A DNA stretch of 64,000 nt, taken from positions 1 to 64,000 of the forward strand of contig NZ_VLKY01000013.1 in NCBI RefSeq assembly GCF_007830155.1, in the 5' to 3' direction. The notes under the pieces were generated by a model. The model searched no databases. It saw only the letters and a list, made by a program, of their open reading frames with translations, and was not told where the DNA came from. Positions 38,040 to 46,574 of this stretch are shown here, in pieces; the stretch's first letter is position 1; every line of letters starts with the position of its first letter. A program made the position numbers and the translations under genes. Source of the stretch: Pseudomonas duriflava. Lineage in GTDB: Bacteria > Pseudomonadota > Gammaproteobacteria > Pseudomonadales > Pseudomonadaceae.

Positions 38040-39880
38040 ACGAAGTTTCCTTTCGGCCTGTCCTGCAGGCACGTCAACGGTATCAGTAAATGGGACTCCA
38101 CACCTTCAGGTGCGAAGGTATTTCTAACCTGCCCTTTGAGCTCCCGTATAATACTACGCTCGATCAACCGTGTACCGAAGCCTTGCCGCTCAGGTGGTTG
38201 AACAATCGGGCCCCCACGTTCCAGCCAGCGCAGGTCCAGATAACGCGAACCCTTCGCCGTCTCATCCAAAGCAACCCGCCAACGGACAGTCAGGCAACCG
38301 TGCGCCACGGAAAGCGCGCCATACTTGGCGGCATTGGTCATCATTTCATGAAAGACCAATGCCAGCGTCAAGACCTCACGGGGTTCCAACTCAAAATCCT
38401 CGCCCTCGAGCACAATGCGTCCGCTATCGGAACCGTCCAAAGTCATCCGATAAGGAGCGAATTCCTGTTCTAAAATATCCTTTAGACAAGCGCCCTCCCA
38501 TTGGCTATGGGTCAACAGGTCATGAGTCCTGCTCAGGGCCATAAGCCGTGCATTAAATGTCTCACGATAGGACCGGTCTGGGCTGGCATTGCGCAAGCTG
38601 TACGTGGCAATGGATTGTACGGTCATCAATGTATTCTTGACCCGATGGTTCAATTCATTGATCAACAGGCTTTGCTGGGCCTCTGCAGCCTTATGCCGAC
38701 TGATATCTACCAGCATATTGACGGCACCGACCACAGTACCCTGGCTATTACGCAAGGGAGTTGGAAAGGCAGCAAAAGGAATCTGGGTTCCGTCCTTTCG
38801 GACAAGAATGGCTTCTTCGCCGTTAAACGCCCTGCCCGTTTGCAAAGTTATCGTTATTGGATATTCGTCAGGAGGAAGAGCTTGTCCATTCGGACGTAGC
38901 ACTTGCCACGAACCGCACCAACGACATTCACCCAATTGAGGACGATAACCCCATAACTTTACTGCGGCCTCGTTATAGAACGTCAGGTAGCCTTGAGCGT
39001 CCGTGGTGTATACCGCCGTAGCCAGCCCCTCCAGAACCTCACGTAAATGCTGCTCACTTTCACGCAGGGCCTGCTCGTCTTTGCGTCGTTGCGTAATGTT
39101 ACGTGTCACGCCAAGCTGGGCACGCTGGCCGTCAGGTAATGTCAACGGTACCGCATGAGTCTCCATGTGATGGCGAATACCAGTCAGGCCGATAATGTCA
39201 AATGTCCAGCTCAACGACTCGCCTGCACATACCCGCTTGTGATTGAGAGTCCATTGTTCACGATCTTCCGGCGCGATCACGTCGTAAATCGAGGCGCCCA
39301 ATACAGACAACAGGTTATCGACTCCCAGCATGCATAACCCGGCCTGGTTCATCTGGATCAGCGAGCCATCCTCTCTCACCACCTTGATGCATTCGGGCGT
39401 AGCCTGGACGATTCCTTCCAAAAATGCTTCGCTCTGCTGCAATAACAACTCACTGTGCTTACGCGTCGTGATGTCATGAAAGCAACTGATAGCGCCCTGC
39501 ACAACGCCTTGACCGTCGATCAAAGGGTTGATATCCACCTGAACCCACCGCTCCCTCTGACCAGGCAGGACCACTTGAATCTCACACTCCTTGAGTGCCA
39601 GACCTGAAGCGAGCACTCGAGCCACAGGAGAATCCTCTGGCGGCATAGGCGTGCCATCGGCATATAGAAAATAGTTGGCCCACACGGAAAACCGGTCTTC
39701 CGGCAACGGCCGACGCCCCCAGAGCTCCACTGCCTTACCGTTATAACGCACGATAAAACCTCGGGCATCGCAAACGAAAGCAGCGGCCGGAAGATAGTCG
39801 AACATCGAGTCGGCCAGCAGATCGGAGGAGACATAGTGATGAGCGGCACCAACGTCGGAGCCTTCCAACGGGTTTTGCAT
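38036..39880 (-). CDS. HWE-family sensor histidine kinase with PAS domains
   Basis: 614 residues, no membrane segments. Three PAS/PAC units (about residues 25-145, 150-275 and 285-400) precede a HisKA_2/HWE transfer domain with LNHRVKNTLMTVQSIATYSL near 412. The catalytic part has the E-x-x-TNAAKYGALS segment near 525 and GFGTRLIERSI near 590. HWE kinases commonly signal to receiver-only proteins, matching the coupled downstream gene. Signals may include light or redox if a PAS binds flavin; the NCRFLQ motif of a LOV domain is not present, so light sensing is not supported. Confidence 0.87.
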   Translation of the reverse strand: MQNPLEGSDVGAAHHYVSSDLLADSMFDYLPAAAFVCDARGFIVRYNGKAVELWGRRPLPEDRFSVWANYFLYADGTPMPPEDSPVARVLASGLALKECEIQVVLPGQRERWVQVDINPLIDGQGVVQGAISCFHDITTRKHSELLLQQSEAFLEGIVQATPECIKVVREDGSLIQMNQAGLCMLGVDNLLSVLGASIYDVIAPEDREQWTLNHKRVCAGESLSWTFDIIGLTGIRHHMETHAVPLTLPDGQRAQLGVTRNITQRRKDEQALRESEQHLREVLEGLATAVYTTDAQGYLTFYNEAAVKLWGYRPQLGECRWCGSWQVLRPNGQALPPDEYPITITLQTGRAFNGEEAILVRKDGTQIPFAAFPTPLRNSQGTVVGAVNMLVDISRHKAAEAQQSLLINELNHRVKNTLMTVQSIATYSLRNASPDRSYRETFNARLMALSRTHDLLTHSQWEGACLKDILEQEFAPYRMTLDGSDSGRIVLEGEDFELEPREVLTLALVFHEMMTNAAKYGALSVAHGCLTVRWRVALDETAKGSRYLDLRWLERGGPIVQPPERQGFGTRLIERSIIRELKGQVRNTFAPEGVESHLLIPLTCLQDRPKGNFV

Positions 39881-40012
39881 AGGTGAGTAACCAGGCCCGG
39901 GATCAGAAGAAGTCTTTGATTGTACCGGCTCAAACGGTAGAACCGTCAGGGCAAACGGGATGAACGGTTAATCTTGAGACTCCGGCCCCGTTTGTTCTTC
40001 GTCGGAATAAGC

Positions 40013-40040
40013 GAACTTAACGAAGTGCAGGGGCTTCAAA
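40013..40040 (+). promoter_or_regulatory. AlgU (RpoE-like) promoter candidate for the DUF421 pair
   Basis: GAACTT at 40013-40018, 17 bases, then TCAAA at 40036-40040, 28 bases before the first DUF421 start. This fits the AlgU consensus GAACTT-N16/17-TCnAA and would place the genes in the envelope-stress regulon. Sequence match only. Confidence 0.55.
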
Positions 40041-40068
40041 TCATCAGCATTTGTTGTAGAGCGTACTG

Positions 40069-40764
40069 ATGGGTAAGGATTATTCTCTCGCAGACTGGCA
40101 TCGCATCCTGATAGGCGAGACACCCTGGACGTTTCTGATCGAAGTCGTCATTCGGGCCGGTCTAACCTATGTTCTGATTATGTTGGCCATGCGCCTGCTC
40201 GGGCGACGGGTAGCTTCACAATACACGCTATTCGAGCTGTCCGTAGTCGTAACGCTGGCAGGTGCCATTGGGGTGCCGTTGCAGGCTCAAGAGCGCGGTA
40301 TGCTGCCACCATTGATCATTATGGCCGCAGTCATCATCTTCCAACGCGTGGCTGCACGCCTGAGCATGAAACATTCAAAGGTAGACGGCATTGTATCGGG
40401 CAAGGTAATGACGGCCCTCGATAATGGCCGCCTGCATCTAGACGTACTGCGTCAGACCGTCCTATCCCGTGAAAAGATTTTTTCCCTGCTGCGCATGCGT
40501 AATGTGCAACACCTGGGGCAATTGAGTCGCGTCTATATCGAACCTTCCGGATCGTTGTCCGTGGTTTGGACCGATCAACCCTGCCCGGGTCTTCCCATCA
40601 TTCCAGAAACTGACCAGGAGCTTCGAGAGGCAGCCGCCAGTAATGATCATTATGCCTGCAGCAGTTGTGGCCATACCGTCAAAGCCAAAGAAAAGCCGGA
40701 TTCACCTTGCGATTTTTGTCAGAGCACACTCTGGATACGGGCAGCTGTTGAACTGGAGGACTAA
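40069..40764 (+). CDS. DUF421 (YetF/YcaP) membrane protein with C-terminal zinc ribbon, copy 1
   Basis: 231 residues. About three hydrophobic segments (residues 20-105) precede the conserved DUF421 soluble domain (about 105-180, with LSREKIFSLLRMRNVQHLGQ). The C-terminus adds a rubredoxin-like zinc ribbon with C197/C200 and C214/C217, preceded by DHYACSSCGH. DUF421 proteins are inner-membrane proteins linked to spore germination and stress; their activity is not known. It ends directly against the ATG of a second copy. The zinc ribbon is an unusual addition for YetF/YcaP proteins. Confidence 0.85.
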   Translation: MGKDYSLADWHRILIGETPWTFLIEVVIRAGLTYVLIMLAMRLLGRRVASQYTLFELSVVVTLAGAIGVPLQAQERGMLPPLIIMAAVIIFQRVAARLSMKHSKVDGIVSGKVMTALDNGRLHLDVLRQTVLSREKIFSLLRMRNVQHLGQLSRVYIEPSGSLSVVWTDQPCPGLPIIPETDQELREAAASNDHYACSSCGHTVKAKEKPDSPCDFCQSTLWIRAAVELED

Positions 40765-41493
40765 ATGCTCAACGTAACCGCATGGGACTGGCACCGTATT
40801 CTGATAGGCGATGCCGCCTGGCCCTTTACGATAGAGATCCTGCTACGCACTGCAATTATTTACCTCTTATTGCTTGTGATGATGCGGCTCATGGGACGCC
40901 GGGTAGCTGCACAGCTTAGCGTCTCGGAGTTGGCGGTCATGATTACGCTCGGCGCGGCCATTGGCGTACCACTACAAACGCCGGAAAAAGGTATTCTTCC
41001 AGCCGCTGTCCTACTACTGACCGCGCTGATTTTTCAGCGTGGCCTATCCTTTCTGTCTTTCAAAAAACGTGCAGTCGAGGTCGCCGTACAGGGAGATGCA
41101 ACTGTACTGGTAAAGGATGGCCGCCTGGTCCTGGACAATGTTGCCAAAGCTCGCCTTTCCCCCGAGCGCATCCACTCTGAATTGCGCTCCCAAAACATCC
41201 AGCATCTGGGTGAGGTACGCCGCGTTTATCTTGAGTCATCGGGGCGCTTCAGCCTTATCAAATACCGCACCCCTTATTACGGTTTGTGGCTCCTGCCGAC
41301 ACCTGACCCAGAGATGAGCAAACGCATACAGGTCAACAATCACTACGCCTGTACACGCTGCGGACATGTCATTCAGTGTGAATCTCAAACTCCACAGGAG
41401 AAGTGTGACTGGTGCGCCAATGAGGAATGGTTACCGGCCGTGAAACGGCTGGGTGTGAAGATGGAGGAAGAGGAAGCTCAGAAGACCGAATGA
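40765..41493 (+). CDS. DUF421 membrane protein with C-terminal zinc ribbon, copy 2
   Basis: 242 residues, a diverged tandem paralogue of the preceding gene. Same layout: a DWHRILIGDAAWPFTIEILL start, three membrane segments, RRVAAQLSVSELAVMITLG, then the DUF421 domain. The zinc ribbon has C196/C199 and C214/C217, almost the same positions. A charged tail rich in E follows (KMEEEEAQKTE). The start codon touches the stop of copy 1, so both are on one transcript and may form heteromers. Retention of the ribbon in both copies suggests that it matters. Confidence 0.85.
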   Translation: MLNVTAWDWHRILIGDAAWPFTIEILLRTAIIYLLLLVMMRLMGRRVAAQLSVSELAVMITLGAAIGVPLQTPEKGILPAAVLLLTALIFQRGLSFLSFKKRAVEVAVQGDATVLVKDGRLVLDNVAKARLSPERIHSELRSQNIQHLGEVRRVYLESSGRFSLIKYRTPYYGLWLLPTPDPEMSKRIQVNNHYACTRCGHVIQCESQTPQEKCDWCANEEWLPAVKRLGVKMEEEEAQKTE

Positions 41494-41600
41494 CAGACCG
41501 GGTCCCCTTTTCCGAACTTTCGGGGACAGCACTCATTCTACTCAACATGACGATTAACAGCCCGCATGGATAGGGGCACTTAAGACTTTGTACCTTTCCA

Positions 41601-42596
41601 GTGAGCCCCCTGATGATAAAAGACTACGAACAGATCTTTGACCAGCCGGACGCCGTCTCAGAGGCCAGTGACCCCGTAGACCTCGATTGCGTGATTGTAG
41701 GCGCCGGTCCGGCCGGGCTAACGTCCGCCATCTACCTGGCACGCTTTCACCGCACTATTCTGGTAATAGACAGTGGAGCCAGCCGAGCCGCCTTGATTCC
41801 ACTTTCCCATAACTACCCTGGCTTTCCACCTGGGATTTCGGGCAAGGGACTCCTGGAGCGGCTTCGCGAGCAGGCCCGAACCTACGGCGCCCGGTTCGAA
41901 GAGGCGCATGTCGACGATATCCAACAAACATCAAACGGCTTCGAAGTGTTTTATGGAGGCCGAAGCGTTATAGCCCGGCGTGTCTTACTGGCAACCGGGA
42001 TCGAAGATGAATTACCTGATATGCCGGGTGTATACGATGCCATTGCTGCCACCTCGATCCGACTCTGCTCCATCTGTGACGGGTACGAGGTGAATGGAGA
42101 CAACGTCGCTGTGTATGGCGAGGCGGAGTGCGCCATTTCGCATGCGGTGTTCCTGCGTACGTTCACGGATCGCGTTACTGTAGTGATTCATGGCGAGCCC
42201 AAGGCCTGCAACGAAGCCCTGGCCCTTGCGGAGCATTACGACATTCGACTGATCAGTGACAGTGTAGAGAGTATACGTTTGTTGCCTGAGCGCGGTGTGG
42301 AGCTGCGCACCTGCAAGGGAGAGGTGCATCACTTCGATATTGTCTATCCGTCGCTGGGCTCACGGGTCCGCTCGGACCTGGCCATACGCTTAGGCGCTGA
42401 AACCGATGAGACCGGGGCACTGATCGTTGATGATCATCAACGCACCTCAATTCCTGGCTTGTACGCCGCCGGTGACGTGGTCAAGTCGCTTAAACAGATT
42501 AGCGTAGCAACAGGGCATGCGGCGCTGGGTGCTACAGCCATTCATAACAGCCTGGAAACAAATCCCTGGACTACCCCCTGCCCCGGCACGGTGTGA
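41601..42596 (+). CDS. FAD/NAD(P)-dependent oxidoreductase of the thioredoxin reductase family
   Basis: 331 residues. An FAD motif VGAGPAGLTSAIYLAR is near residue 34, the redox-active pair C156/C159 in LCSICDGYE matches the CxxC of thioredoxin reductases, and GLYAAGDVVKS near 290 binds FAD. The NADP-binding segment is less canonical (VYGEAECAISHAV). It may reduce a thioredoxin-like or other disulfide partner. The start is uncertain: GTG at 41601 or ATG at 41613, neither with a good ribosome site. It lies downstream of the DUF421 pair and is closed by a terminator. Confidence 0.85.
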   Translation: MSPLMIKDYEQIFDQPDAVSEASDPVDLDCVIVGAGPAGLTSAIYLARFHRTILVIDSGASRAALIPLSHNYPGFPPGISGKGLLERLREQARTYGARFEEAHVDDIQQTSNGFEVFYGGRSVIARRVLLATGIEDELPDMPGVYDAIAATSIRLCSICDGYEVNGDNVAVYGEAECAISHAVFLRTFTDRVTVVIHGEPKACNEALALAEHYDIRLISDSVESIRLLPERGVELRTCKGEVHHFDIVYPSLGSRVRSDLAIRLGAETDETGALIVDDHQRTSIPGLYAAGDVVKSLKQISVATGHAALGATAIHNSLETNPWTTPCPGTV

Positions 42597-42616
42597 GCCG
42601 TCTGCTTATAGGCATA

Positions 42617-42643
42617 AAAAAGCCAACCTCGGGGTTGGCTTTT
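42617..42643. terminator. bidirectional terminator
   Basis: AAAGCCAACC pairs with GGTTGGCTTT around TCGG, with A and T runs on both sides. It separates the reductase gene from the convergent DUF892 gene. Confidence 0.88.
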
Positions 42644-42660
42644 AACTATAACCGCGATCA

Positions 42661-43167
42661 TTACTTCTTAGCGGTCTCACCAGCTTCAGAGCGTGCCATA
42701 AAGGCCATGGTCACCTCCGGCAGATGCTCACGTACCCAATCAGCCATGGCAATTTCCTGCGGCAGAATCTGCTCGCACACCCGCTTGGTTTCCAAATCGC
42801 CTGCCGCTTCAGCCGCTGAAATAAGAACGGTATACATGGCAATTTCAACATTTTCGAATACATAACTTGCCATGGAGCCTTTCACAACCTCATCGGTCAT
42901 GAACATACCACCCATGGCCTGCCCCATCGCCATAAACTTGCCGGTAAAATCCTTCATGGTCGAAGGGCTGGTACCCAGGCGAGTCAGACAACCTTCGATC
43001 AGTTGCATCTGAGATTGAGTTTCTTCGATGTGCTGCTGAATCCGCGCAGACAACTTGGGATAGTTCTCCAAACGCTCCAATTGGCCCTTGAGCATCTTGT
43101 CCGCTTGTTGCTCCATACCATGAGCGTCTTTGAGCCAGTCGATAAGATGTTCTTGACGAGTAGTCAT
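42661..43167 (-). CDS. ferritin-like DUF892 protein (YciE/YciF family)
   Basis: 168-residue four-helix protein of the YciE/YciF family, a ferritin-like diiron fold seen in stress-induced operons. Typical features are the start LIDWLKDAHGMEQQADKML, the second helix with IEETQSQM (E48-type ligand), VFENVEIAMYTVLIS near 104 and CEQILPQEIAMADWV near 130. AAGGTGAAG precedes ATG. It is divergent from two more ferritin-like genes. Activity in vivo is unknown for the family. Confidence 0.88.
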   Translation of the reverse strand: MTTRQEHLIDWLKDAHGMEQQADKMLKGQLERLENYPKLSARIQQHIEETQSQMQLIEGCLTRLGTSPSTMKDFTGKFMAMGQAMGGMFMTDEVVKGSMASYVFENVEIAMYTVLISAAEAAGDLETKRVCEQILPQEIAMADWVREHLPEVTMAFMARSEAGETAKK

Positions 43168-43761
43168 GTGTCTTCACCTTTCAATAGAAATTGAAGTTAA
43201 CAGGACGAAGCGTTTTATTCACGAAAGAGCATATAACCTCAAACATGGCGCTCTCAATACAACGGGTTTCTTCATTGAAAGCACTATGCGCCCTACTTCC
43301 TACCACGCTATTTACAGCGCTTCGTTTTAAATTCGCATTCGCTATAAGTTTCGTACAGTAAGTTAGTCAGCAGGCGTACAGCCAAAGTTCGAGCGAAGCT
43401 ACTGATCGGTACGCTTCTCGCCAGGAGAGTTTTTTAAAAGATCTAGAGCGTGCCCTAAAAGGGCTCTACCACAGGGCTTACAAAGCCTTTCCTCTTGTTT
43501 TTTAAGCAATAACGCCAAAAAGAAAAACACCTCTATAGTTTGACAACGTTTATACAGACAGAACAAAAACCATTGGTGAGTCACAACAAGACTCATCATT
43601 CACCCATTTTAAGTTCCCTCCTTATTTTCCCGCCTGTCGGTTGGGCGAAATCTTACTGGCCAGCCCAAGTCCATTTTCAAGCATTGCTTCTTGAATAGAG
43701 ACATTAACAAGGCGCTAAAAGGACTTGCCCTTTCCGTGAACCTGAACGATGGAGGGTAGTA
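43168..43761. other. divergent intergenic region between ferritin-like genes
   Basis: About 590 bases with no supported gene. It must hold promoters for both directions. No clear AlgU or sigma-54 match was found. GGAGGG just before 43762 is the ribosome site of the next gene. Confidence 0.5.
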
Positions 43762-44928
43762 ATGGATACGTTTTCCGGTCTTCTGGATTTGAAAGGTACA
43801 CCGCTGGACAAACAGCGCTTTACCTGGCGTGAAATGGCTACACGGCCTATCAGCAAGCTGGATGATGATGCAACTACACGCATCCGCATCATCCTTATGA
43901 ACGGCATCGAGACCGAAGCCTTGCGCCTCAAGCATATCGGTGCGCGGTTTCATCGAGAGCTACAACCGCATCTCGCTCATATCCGTCGTGTCGAGCAGCA
44001 TCAGGCAACAGCAATTAACTGGCTCATCTCCGGTGACCACTCTCCCCTGGAAACCACCATTGCCTATGAACAGGTCGCCATCGAAGTAACAGCGGCGGTC
44101 GCTCAGAACGAACCGGACCCCTATCAGGCACAGTCTTATCGCTTCGGCTTGCTGGAAGACTTTGACCATCTCTACCGTTATTCAGCCATGTACGACCGGC
44201 TCGAAGGCAAGGACCCTAACAATATTCTGCAAGGCTATACCGACATTATCCCGGGCCGCCCCACCAGTCAGCACCACCGCAACCCCAGCGATGATTTACG
44301 GGACAGCTATGACAAAACCACGGCGCAGCTGATTACCAAGATTCATGCGGCCATGATTACCAGTTCCGAATACCAGACGCACGACTATTACATGAACATT
44401 GGCAATACGTTTGCCGATCCCGTCGCACGCGCCTTGTATGCCGAGATCGCCTCCGTTGAAGAACAGCATGTAACTCAGTACGAGTCCCTCATGGATGCCA
44501 GCGAGACCTTTATGGAAAAGTGGCTGGTACATGAGGCGATGGAAGTTTATGCCTATGCCAGCTGTGCGGAGCAGGAAGAAAATCCACGTATCAAGGCGCT
44601 CTGGGAACGCTTCCTGGACTATGAACTGGGTCACCTGGAGTTCGCCAGTGACCTCTTCAAGAAATACGAGCGCCGCGATCCAGCCGAAGTCCTGGTTGGT
44701 GCCCTGCCCAAAATGCGCCCATTGAAACGCAATCGGGATTTCGTGCGGGAGACTCTTTCCAAGGAAGTTGACCTGCGTGCCCATGGCATTGATTACGTGC
44801 CGAAAGAGAAAGAGGACAAAGCGTCCCTTGATTACCGCAACCACCTCAATTCCGAAGGCATCCCAGCTGACATTGCCTCCGCCGGCTATGTCTGGACGCC
44901 TGGAACCGAACTCTTTCGCAAACCGTGA
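43762..44928 (+). CDS. large ferritin-like protein, uncharacterised
   Basis: 388 residues, with a strong GGAGGG ribosome site. The middle looks like a ferritin-like helical bundle with four candidate metal-binding helices: AYEQVAIEVTAAVAQNE near 101, EIASVEEQHVTQYESL near 227, HEAMEVYAYASCAEQEEN near 257 and YELGHLEFASDLFKKYE near 288. These give ExxH pairs of the rubrerythrin type. The C-terminus (about 310-388) is a polar extension of unknown function. It is followed 9 bases later by a second ferritin-like gene. I do not know a named family; a diiron oxidase or peroxidase is inference. Confidence 0.7.
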   Translation: MDTFSGLLDLKGTPLDKQRFTWREMATRPISKLDDDATTRIRIILMNGIETEALRLKHIGARFHRELQPHLAHIRRVEQHQATAINWLISGDHSPLETTIAYEQVAIEVTAAVAQNEPDPYQAQSYRFGLLEDFDHLYRYSAMYDRLEGKDPNNILQGYTDIIPGRPTSQHHRNPSDDLRDSYDKTTAQLITKIHAAMITSSEYQTHDYYMNIGNTFADPVARALYAEIASVEEQHVTQYESLMDASETFMEKWLVHEAMEVYAYASCAEQEENPRIKALWERFLDYELGHLEFASDLFKKYERRDPAEVLVGALPKMRPLKRNRDFVRETLSKEVDLRAHGIDYVPKEKEDKASLDYRNHLNSEGIPADIASAGYVWTPGTELFRKP

Positions 44929-44937
44929 GGACTTGCC

Positions 44938-45672
44938 ATGACTACTTCCGCTCCCCTGGGACTCAATAAAACCGGTGCTCAAATGTCACCGGAAGACACC
45001 AAGCGTCAGATCGAAGCCACTGAACAATTTGGCCCTGATGTTCCCGGCGATGTAACACGCATCACCGAAGAGCGCATCAAATTTATCCGTGAACATGAAG
45101 CCATCGATGAACAGATTGGTTCCGTTCCACCGCCTGGCTCGGTAAAAGGCGTATTGAAGACTGGCCTCGACAAGATGATGGGTAAGAACCCAGAGTTATT
45201 GCTCGACAAGTTGGGTGAGCGTCTGGCGTATGAGCGAACTGGCGTACGCTTATACGAAGCGTTTATTGCCAAGGTAATGGCCGCACCGGATGCACGCCCT
45301 GAACTTCTAGGTAAGTTGAGGGAAATCCAGGTTGAAGAAGCCGAGCATATGCTGCTGCTCAAGAAGTCCATCGAGACCTTAGGCGCCGACCCCACCACCA
45401 TGACACCCTGCGCCCATGTCTCCGGCACTATGGCACAAGGCATCATTCAGGTTCTGACCGATCCACGAACCAATATGGCTCAGTGCCTGAACGCCATGCT
45501 TACTATCGAACTGGCCGATAATGCAGCCTGGGAGCTGCTGATCGAGTTAGCCCGTCAAGCGAATCATCCCAACATCGCCTCTAGCTTCGAGGAGCCTATG
45601 CGCCGAGAAGAGGAACACCTCGCTACAATCAAGACGTTGCTACGAGACGAACTCAAGGTTCAGTTGAGCTGA
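44938..45672 (+). CDS. ferritin-like protein, rubrerythrin-type helices
   Basis: 244 residues. After a polar N-terminus (1-65) a four-helix diiron bundle is visible: LAYERTGVRLYEAFI near 95, EIQVEEAEHMLLLKKS near 128, MLTIELADNAAWELLIELA near 185 and RREEEHLATIKTLL near 222. The EExxH pattern occurs in helices 2 and 4. It is in an operon with the 388-residue ferritin-like gene, 9 bases apart. The pair may work together, for example in iron storage or peroxide removal; this is inference. Confidence 0.78.
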   Translation: MTTSAPLGLNKTGAQMSPEDTKRQIEATEQFGPDVPGDVTRITEERIKFIREHEAIDEQIGSVPPPGSVKGVLKTGLDKMMGKNPELLLDKLGERLAYERTGVRLYEAFIAKVMAAPDARPELLGKLREIQVEEAEHMLLLKKSIETLGADPTTMTPCAHVSGTMAQGIIQVLTDPRTNMAQCLNAMLTIELADNAAWELLIELARQANHPNIASSFEEPMRREEEHLATIKTLLRDELKVQLS

Positions 45673-45687
45673 TAAACGTGCAACAAA

Positions 45688-45714
45688 CCAAAGGCCCGTT
45701 AAGCGGGCCTTTGG
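45688..45714. terminator. terminator between convergent ferritin-like and nadE genes
   Basis: CCAAAGGCCCG pairs exactly with CGGGCCTTTGG around TTAAG. Confidence 0.85.
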
Positions 45715-45721
45715 CTACACC

Positions 45722-46570
45722 TTAGGATTGTGGCAAGGGTGTATACGGTGTAACCGGCAATGCACGTTTGTGATGCGAACCGTTGTAGTACTTCAAAATC
45801 ACCTCGATAGCATGATCGCTGATCTTCTTGCCCTCCAGGAAGTCATCGATTTCCGCATAGCTGATGCCAAATGCTTCTTCGTCCGGCTTACCAGGCGATA
45901 GGGACTCCAGGTCAGCGGTCGGCACTTTGTGTACAAGATTATCCGGCGCACCCAGATACTCACAAACCATACGCACGCGGCGCTTGTTGAGTCCATGCAA
46001 GGGCGTCAGGTCGCAGGCACCATCACCAAACTTGGTGTAGAACCCCATCAGTGCTTCTGCACCATGGTCTGTGCCGATAACCAGCCCCTTGTGCGCCCCC
46101 GCTACGGCATACTGGGCAATCATACGTTGACGGGCTTTGACGTTGCCCATTACAAAGTCCTGGTGTGCCTCATCCCGGAACGCCATTTCGGCTCCCTTCA
46201 GACCTTCCAGCATACCGTCTGTGGCGGGCTTGATATTGACGGTAAGCACCTTGTCCGGCTTGATGAATTCGAGGGCGCGCTGGGCGTCTTCCTCGTCACG
46301 CTGTACGCCATAAGGCAGACGCATCGCAAAGAACTGAGCGTTGTATCCTTCCTTACGTGCTTCCTCTACCGCAAGCTGGGCCAGTCGCCCGGCGGTGGAC
46401 GAATCGACGCCGCCACTGATCCCTAGGACGTAGCTCTCCATGCCGGACTGCATCAGGTAATTCTTGAGGAACTGAATACGAAGCGCGGCTTCCTGTTCGG
46501 CATCGAACTCCGCTGGTATTTCAAGTGCCTGAATAATCTCGCGCTGAATGGACTCGTAATGATCTGACAT
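45722..46570 (-). CDS. nadE: ammonia-dependent NAD synthetase
   Basis: Makes NAD from nicotinate adenine dinucleotide, ATP and ammonia. It has 282 residues, like E. coli NadE (275), with no glutaminase domain. The P-loop-like motif LGISGGVDSSTAG is near residue 50, and GTDHGAEALMGFYTKFGDG near 165 is diagnostic. The start is set at ATG 46570, preceded by GAGAGG and four bases after the pncC stop; ATG-like frames further up overlap pncC. It forms an NAD salvage operon with pncC. Confidence 0.95.
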   Translation of the reverse strand: MSDHYESIQREIIQALEIPAEFDAEQEAALRIQFLKNYLMQSGMESYVLGISGGVDSSTAGRLAQLAVEEARKEGYNAQFFAMRLPYGVQRDEEDAQRALEFIKPDKVLTVNIKPATDGMLEGLKGAEMAFRDEAHQDFVMGNVKARQRMIAQYAVAGAHKGLVIGTDHGAEALMGFYTKFGDGACDLTPLHGLNKRRVRMVCEYLGAPDNLVHKVPTADLESLSPGKPDEEAFGISYAEIDDFLEGKKISDHAIEVILKYYNGSHHKRALPVTPYTPLPQS

Positions 46571-46574
46571 GCGC

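Noticed and set aside
38036-39880. LOV-type light sensing by the HWE kinase
   Set aside because: The flavin-binding cysteine motif of LOV domains is not present in any of the PAS units.
44296-44982. 228-codon minus-strand frame opposite the 388-residue ferritin-like gene
   Set aside because: The plus-strand frame has a strong ribosome site and helical metal motifs; the antisense frame has neither.
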